A DNA stretch of 64,000 nt, from contig NC_085138.1 of assembly GCF_035046485.1 (NCBI RefSeq), positions 92,735,266 to 92,799,265 on the forward strand, read 5' to 3'. The notes beneath the pieces are model-generated. The model searched no databases and had not been told where the DNA came from. It worked only from the letters and a program-made list of their open reading frames with translations. Shown in pieces: positions 57,498-64,000 of this stretch (position 1 is its first letter; the number at the start of each line of letters is the position of its first letter). The translations under genes were made by a program, and so were the position numbers. The stretch comes from Aedes albopictus (lineage: Eukaryota > Arthropoda > Insecta > Diptera > Culicidae).

Positions 57498-58590
57498 TCA
57501 CCTTATCCTGAATCGAATACAGGAGAAAATAGACGCGGCTCTCCGGCGGCAGCAAGAGGGTTCCGTGCCGGAAGATCTTGTGTTAACTATATTGTCACGC
57601 TCCGTATTATACTGCAGCAGGTTAACGAATTCCAAGAGTCCCTCTTTTTGGTGTTCATTGAGTACAAAAAAGCTTTCGATCGTCTGAGCCACGAAAATCT
57701 GTGGGGCGCCTTGAAACGCAAAGGAGTTTCGAATAAAATCGTCAACCTCATGGAAGCGCAGTACGAGGCTTTTACATGCAGAGTCCTGCATAACGGAGCT
57801 TTGTCGGACCCCATCCGGGTAGTTTGGTACTATCACCGCTACTGTTTCTCATCGTAATCGGCGAGATCATAGTGGGGGCGATTGACCGTGTACCAAATCG
57901 TAGGCTAGTTTGGCAGTCCATTGCAATGGAGCATACAAGACCAACGACGCTCTAACATGCAGAATAAGCTCGATGACCAGACCGAACGCTCCTGTACGGC
58001 GGGTCTACCATCAACGTCAGCAAGACCAAATCGTTGGCTATCAACATGGACCAAAACGGCTACGACTGCTTTTCCAAATCTACGAAATATATGGAGACCC
58101 AATCAGATCGCTCAACGCATCAAAACTCGAATTTTCAATTCCAACGTGAAATCTATGTTGTTGTACGCCAACGAAACGTGGTGCGTGTCAGCAGAGACCA
58201 TACAAAAGCTTCAGATTTTCATCAACCGATGACTGCGGTTTATAATTCGGGCCTGGTGGCCTCACAACTGGATTTCTAGTATTGACGATATCGTTGGAAA
58301 CCGATATCAACAGACATTCGAGAACGTAAATGGAGGAAGTCAACCACACACCACGAAAGAACGGAGACGAAATCTGCAAGCAAGCGTTGGATTGGAATCC
58401 GGCAGGACATCGCAGCAGAGACAGACCCAGGGGCCCGTGGCGACGAAACCTCAACAAGAAAATCAAAGAAGGCGAACCTGTCCTGGGTCCAGGTCAAGGC
58501 TGAAGCCAGCAGCAGCCCAGGATGGAGATCTTTTACGTTGACCCTATGTACCCGTAGAGGTGCTCAGGATACATGAGTGAGTGAGAGATT
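57498..58590 (+). pseudogene. decayed non-LTR reverse transcriptase, second family
   Basis: Plus-strand frames carry NRIQEKIDAALRRQQ, then GFRAGRSC, LVFIEYKKAFDRLSHENLW (first Asp motif shifted to E/D context) and EAQYEAF, followed in another frame by INVSKTKSLAIN and later SMLLYANETWCVSAETIQKL. The segment that should hold GVRQGC and YADD is deleted or scrambled, and several frameshifts occur. The 3' end reads into ACCCGTAGAGGTGCTCAGG and a GTGAGTGAG tail. It belongs to a different family from the element at 41286-47311. It is inactive. Confidence 0.8.
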
Positions 58591-60540
58591 CCTGCCGAAG
58601 TTCCTCCTGTGATTGCTACAGGGATGTTTAAAAGTTACCTCAAATAATTTCTTCACAAACTCATCCAGAGTTTTTTTTTGCCGAGTTCCTCTAGTGATTT
58701 TTCTCTGAATTTCTCTTCGTATTCTGGAAATCCTCTTGAAATTTCTTTGAGAATTCCTGTTGAAAGTGTTCCTGAAATGGTACTGTGGTTTTCCCAGGAT
58801 TTCGTGGTGGCAATCCTACAAGAAGTGTTGCTGGAATTCTTCAAGCCATTCTTGCTTGAAATACTTCAGGAGGATTCCCAAGAGCAAAAACTGCAGAAAT
58901 ATCATCTAGAAGTGCTTGAGAACTCTCGGAAAGAATACTTGCAAATCCTGGTAGAAGTTCATGAATGAATCCGTGCAGGAATTTCTAAGGTTATTCCGAG
59001 AGAAAATATTGGAGGAATCCTTGGGAAAATCTCTAAAAGGATGACCGGAGCAATTTGCGGAGGAATGCTAGGAGAAATCCATGGAGAAATTCCAGAAATT
59101 TCCAGGAGAACCCATCAGACATTTCTAGAGGAATTCCACGAGGATTTCTCAAATAATTTGGGAAGCCTGCTGGAGTGTCTCTGAAAACTCTTCCTGGGAT
59201 TCCTCAAGGGAATCTCTAGTAATTCTTCCAGAAATTTCTGCTATGAATCCTTCAGAGAATTTGTGGAAGATAACTCTAGGAATTTCTTATTGTATTCCAG
59301 TCATTTCTGCTGAGATTCCTTCAGGAACTCCTTCTGATTTTTTTTTTCGAATTCTTGATAAATTTCATGCATTTTCAGCATATCCAATTATTACTGTCGA
59401 GAATCTTCCAGGAATTCCTGGACAATTTCCTGCAGGTGGGAAACTCAGAAAAAATCCTGGAGGATTCTAGTCTGAAATTAATAGAAGAATCCCAGTAGCA
59501 GTCCAGTAGCAACCCCAGCAGTAGTTCCCAAAATAATCTGAAGAAGATCCCTAGTAGGAGTACTTAGTTTGTAAAGAAATCAATACTGGTATCGCTGGAG
59601 GATTCCCAGTAAGAATTTTTAGTGAAAATGCCAGAAGAGTTTTTGGAAGTATCATTGTAAAAACTGCAGGAGCAATCTGAAGAATAAATTATAAAGGAAT
59701 CATTGGAACTACAGGCGGAATTTATGAAGGAATTTCGAGAGCAATTTCTGAAAGTATCCTTAGAGAAATCACTGGAAGAACTATTGCAGGATTTTTTTAG
59801 AAACAAAAGTGTTGGAATTCATGCAAAAATATTTGGAGAAATCACTTGACAAATCACAGGAAGAATTCCTGGCGGAACTTCAAGTGGACTCCCTGGAAGA
59901 ATCCTAGATGGTATCAGCAATCCCAGTAGCAATTCCTAGAGGAACCCAACAGGCATTCCGGAGACAATCCAAGAGAAACTTATGAAACATTATCTTGGAA
60001 TTCTTCAACAAATGCCGGTTGGGATTATTTTAAATATTCTTGTTGGGATTGTTTCAAAGGTGTCTGCAATAGTTCCTTTACATATCCTTACAAGGATTCC
60101 TCCAAAGATTTATCTAAGGGGTCCTATAGAAAATCCTCTTGCTATGTCTCCAGAGATTTCTTCAAGAATTCCTTCAGGACTATGTCTTAGAATAGCAACA
60201 GATATTACTACTAGGACTTCTCCGCAAATTACTGCTGGGATTTCTCAAGCATTTTCAGCTGAAAGAACTTCAGGATGATCTATAGCGAGAGATACCTGCG
60301 TAATCCCAGCAAAAGTACCTGATGGTTTCTACCAGAAATTTATAAATAAATCCCAGCAATATTCCCGAAGTAATAGCAGTAAAAAATTCTAAAAGAATGT
60401 CAAGGTGATTTCCAATAGGAATTACTGGGAACATTCTCAGAACATTTTTATAGTAATCCTCGTAGAAAACCTTGAAGGAATCACAGCAGTAAAGTTCGAA
60501 GGAATCTCAGCTGTAAATACTAGCGTTGGCATGCTTGTCA
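58591..60540. repeat. degenerate GGAATTCC-type repeat tract
   Basis: This is loosely repeated GGAATTTC, TCTGAAAG, CCAGTAG and AGGAATTCC words. ORFs up to 98 aa are repeat products. Confidence 0.75.
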
Positions 60541-61599
60541 CTTTCCTAAATAAGCACTAGACAGAGACAGATGGAAGAGGGGGATTAGCCCTCTCCTTCA
60601 TCCCGATTTTCTTAGTATTTATCAAAAAGAATAATTGAAAAAAAGAAAAGGCTGCCTATGCTACTGGTTGTTAATGCAAGGGAAATTCCTTCAATAAATT
60701 CTGGAGGAGACCTATTATCATTCCAGGTATTTCTATAATATTCGTTCCATGATTCCACCAGGGATTTCTCCAAGGATTCATTAAGAAAATTATTAAGTTG
60801 AGATGCAGGCTCTGTTCCACCTGGAGCGTTATTCCAATGATAAAAAAGCAGAAGGAGGTGTATTTCATAACAAAGAACAACTTTGTAGAACACACAAAAA
60901 TTACCAAAAATCCCCAGAAAAAGATATAACGAAAAAACTATTTTGAGGGGTCGTTCACAAAAAACGACACATATCTCTTATAACTAAGCAAATATGGTAA
61001 TAGTTTGTTCGGCAAACTTTCCAACAATATATTTTTCTACAACTCCAACACTCTATCTTCATTTTTGAAAAAAAGTGAATTTCTGTCGCACTTTTAGGTG
61101 GATTAATCACAAAAGTGAAAATCTCAAAATAAAGAGTTCAGTATATAGAACAAATTCTTCTAAGACACTATACCGCTAAAGTCATTACATAGAGCTGAAA
61201 AAAATGGGTTACGGTTGTGTACCCCAGTATACAGTATGTGGCAGGTTCCACCGGAGATTATGTCCGGTGGCCACATCCGGTAGTTCCTAAACGGTCAAAA
61301 ACTGTGTGGAAACAATGTTTGGTTGCAGAGGTATAAGTTTTAGTGAAAATAGAGTGAGTTTAATAGCGAATCATAATCGAAAGCGCTCTGTGTACCGAAA
61401 AGCAACCCTTTTTATACGAATCTGACCCAGTGACCCACCGGAATAACTCCGGCCATAGGGACCATTCCGACGCTCTCTGTCCACTTTTACAAACTAGACA
61501 TATGTACGAGTGTACTGTCAAAAAATTATTCAAATCCGTTGTGTATTCGCTGAACGGCGACATTTTTAGTTCATATGCGCTGACTCAGGCCGATACGGG

Positions 61600-62087
61600 T
61601 TAAGTAAATTAATCCTTGATGTCATCGACCAAAAGTTTGGGGTCACCCCTCAAAATGATGTATCGGCCAAAAGTTTGGGGTCACTATCGTAAACCATGGA
61701 AAAGTGATTTGTTGATATCTTTGTCATCTTTCATTCAATTTTAATTCTTCTTGGCTTATTTGAAACAAAATGAATGATACTTACTGCATAGACATTGAAC
61801 CACACATATTTGTTGAAATTTACATACTAAAACTTAACGTGAAGTTGCCTCATTTTTTGAAGCGTGGTAAAATGTGCTAACTTTACATAACATTTTAATA
61901 TACAAAAATCGTTAAATACGTTAAGTTAAAGACATCAAACGTAAATTTAGTTAATTATCTTTGAAATGAGCCAAAAATAATTAAAATTGAACTATAGATG
62001 ACGAAGATATCACCAAATCACTTTTCCATGTTTTACGAAAGTGACCCCAAACTTTTGGTCGATGACATCAAGGATTAATTTACTTAA
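61600..62087. mobile_element. 488-bp MITE with ~47-bp perfect inverted ends
   Basis: Ends TTAAGTAAATTAATCCTTGA and complement, continuing through GACCAAAAGTTTGGGGTCAC, are perfect inverted repeats. It is absent from the matching place in the left arm of the surrounding inverted structure (near 55838), which shows it is a later insertion into the right arm. Confidence 0.8.
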
Positions 62088-62789
62088 TAACTTTTTTTCT
62101 AGATTTTTTAGCTCAGTTCTGTAAAAAAAGCAGTTGAAAGCTAATAGAAAATGGGTCATATTACCGCTCTCATCTTAAAATTTGGTCGACCCAACTTTCA
62201 GCGACACTGCCGTAAGTTTATATTCATTTTTTAGAAAATTTGGCAACTTTGGGCTAAGTTTACATACAAAATTTGTTGAAAAAGTTTCTTTTAAATCATG
62301 TTCAAAGTTTCTTTGACTTATTATCTTTTGAATGAAACCTAGGGTTTTGAAATCGGACGCAAATTGGCGGAGATATGGGCCTAAAAAAATGACATGTTTT
62401 TGAGGGGGTGACCCCAAACTTTTGAACGGGAGTGTATACAGATTTTTCATATTTTTTGTAGTGAATATAAAACCTCAAACGAAGCTTCATATGAAAGCCT
62501 TGGGTATAAGCTATAACACAAAAAAAAAATGAAAAAGTTTCATTTAGTACATATTGAGATATAATGTTTTAAAAATGTGTTCAAAAATCTTATAAGTTTT
62601 ACTAAAAGTTCTATAACTTTCAGAAAACCTTTTCGATCTCGCTCAAAATTTATCCAATGGGGCTTTAATATATGGGTTATAATTGGAAAAAATTTCAGCG
62701 TTTTTGATTGACGTATAAAAAAGTTATAAACATTTAAATGAAAAATTATTTTGACCAAAAAATTACTGTACGGACAATTGTTTGATACA

Positions 62790-63150
62790 CTGTAGCTCTG
62801 ATCCTCACAAGTTCCTACCTCATGCTTCCACGGGTCAAGCGATGACAAAGACCGCCAGCTAAGAGTTGTGTGCTTAGCTGGTAGTGCAGCCGGACACTTT
62901 TGTCCTTCTGACTTCAGGTACATTGAGGAAGTACGTCTCGAGCGTCTGTTCACCAAGGAGGTGCGGCTCAAACAGCGTCTATTCTGGCATCCAGCGGATA
63001 AGTATGATATGCTCCTCCACCGGTAGCTATACCTAAGGTGGCAGCCCCACCACGGTCGATAGGGGACCTTAGGCCAAAAACCTACTGTCTCCGAAACCCA
63101 AAAAACGTTACTGAAACCGAAATGCGAAGACTGCTATGTTAAATTCCATA
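62790..63150. repeat. GC-richer fragment, possibly a non-LTR 5' leader
   Basis: GC content rises abruptly next to the end of the inverted structure. Phrases such as GATAGGGGACCTTAGGCC and CCTACTGTCTCCGAAACCC look like the untranslated leader of a mosquito non-LTR element, from general impression only. No continuous reading frame. Confidence 0.3.
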
Positions 63151-63489
63151 TGACTTCCCTAAGGAGTTCCCTGAGGATATTGTTATTTAATAAGAAATGA
63201 ATGAAGGCTTTCTTAAAATAAATTTATGAATAATCTATTGAGAGGTTTCCTGAAACCATTTTTGGAGGTTTTTTTTTCAAACATATTAATAGACTTCTAA
63301 AGAATTCGTCAATAAAGAGTTCTTGCAGGGGTTTCCGTAGCAGTTCCTAGAGACATTGTCGGACAAAAATCCGAAGTGATTAAATGAAAAAAATGTCGGA
63401 GAGCATTCTGATAACAATACCGTAAAATTTCTAAAATAATCGTTGGAAAATTCATGAAAAAAAATACACCGCAAAGTGAAAGAATTTCA
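63151..63489. repeat. degenerate GGAATTCC-type repeat
   Basis: AT-rich decayed repeat words separate the two GC-richer fragments. No gene. Confidence 0.5.
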
Positions 63490-64000
63490 CGTTAGACCCG
63501 GGCCGACTCGTTGGTGAGAATGGCCCTGAAACCGCCCTATAACTCTAGTTGCTTAGCCAAAACATGTGGAACGCCTTGTTCTGATGAAGGGTGTCCAAGG
63601 TGACGGCCAGCGCGAGTAGCCAGGCAACCAAGCTCAAAGCTGGCTACAAAACGCGCTAACAAGATCCAGCGAAGGTAGGGCCGAAAAGGTTAACCCCCCA
63701 CAGAAGGCCTGACAAGGGAAAAGAAAACCACTTAGTTACGGTGGGGGAAAGATAAAAGGATGAGACACAGGGCTAAGCCAGCCCGCAAGCACGATAAAAG
63801 CGACGCGTTGGTCCTCAAGGGCGAGGCGGCTAAGTACTGAGGGCAATGAGCGGTGAAAATCAGCTCTCGTCGCTGGGTGCGGATGTTAAAGTTTCCGGCG
63901 CACGAGGACATGGGAAATGATGAAGATCTTGAAGAAGGAGGCGGTATAGAAATGCAGGACCTATAAGGCGTTAGGCACTCAGCCTTCACCCGTTACCAGA
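63490..64000. other. GC-richer unclassified DNA at the window edge
   Basis: Composition changes sharply near 63490 (GACCCGGGCCGACTCG). It may continue the leader-like sequence at 62790-63150 and run beyond the window. The 85-aa minus ORF at 63732-63989 has no recognisable domain. Confidence 0.3.

Larger units (their letters stand above)
54922..62789. mobile_element. 7.9-kb structure with ~2-kb inverted arms
   Basis: The left arm (about 54922-56866) and right arm (about 60577-62789) are inverted copies starting TCAAACAATTGTCCGTACAG on both outer ends. Within the arms ACACTCCCGTTCAAAAGTTT (55504 and 62417-62436) is a Tc1-type end next to TA, so an inner element may be a separate insertion. The left arm has about 240 bp (55268-55503) absent from the right; the right arm has a 488-bp MITE absent from the left. 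Paired ORFs (56531-56782 plus and 60671-60907 minus) occur at matching positions in the arms but have no known domain. The centre holds repeats and a decayed non-LTR RT. Confidence 0.7.

Overview
Organism. The window looks like intergenic DNA of a culicine mosquito, most likely Aedes (Ae. aegypti or a close relative). Reasons: AT-rich sequence; a Feilai-type tRNA-derived SINE with A and B boxes and an AAG tail; dense Tc1/mariner-like, piggyBac-like, Helitron-like and Harbinger-like non-autonomous elements; non-LTR reverse transcriptases; and a fossil totivirus-like polymerase, a kind of insertion known from Aedes genomes. Species is inferred, not proven. I see no intact host gene. One open exon-like stretch (12846-13253, minus) could be part of a host gene, and one 816-bp insertion (43592-44407) carries an exon-like ORF.

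Layout. 1-6550: unclassified DNA, a TTAA-flanked foldback element with a second transposon inside it (533-2969), a Tc1-size element here called GT-1 (4191-5097) and a weak Tc1-like transposase relic. 6551-10909: Helitron-like element A with two promoter-like cassettes and a SINE that itself carries a MITE. 10910-15283: repeats and the candidate exon. 15284-19155: four near-tandem 960-bp foldback elements whose central loops alternate in orientation. 19908-21192: an endogenous totivirus-like RdRp fragment on the minus strand, abutting a retroviral-type primer binding site and LTR end. 21193-26793: LTR relic, MITEs, diverged copies of the Helitron-like 5' region, and a TA-flanked element containing a second TTAA element.

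27218-47349 is a 20-kb nest. A minus-strand GT-1 copy is interrupted by a MITE, a GGGTAAGACGG-ended element and a full-length non-LTR retrotransposon (41286-47311). The GGGTAAGACGG element holds a plus-strand GT-1, which holds Helitron-like element B, further MITEs and a 4.4-kb TIR element. Target-site duplications and uninterrupted copies elsewhere in the window let the order of events be read. 47350-64000 is mostly degenerate GGAATTCC-rich repeat, with foldback MITEs and a 7.9-kb inverted-repeat structure (54922-62789) enclosing a second, decayed non-LTR reverse transcriptase.

How the parts relate. No pathway is encoded here. The functional themes are mobile-element machinery (two non-LTR elements), a virus-derived fossil joined to a retrotransposon, and five copies of a 120-bp TATA-containing cassette spread by Helitron-like elements. 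Boundaries come from terminal repeats and target duplications read by eye; family names are inferences unless stated.
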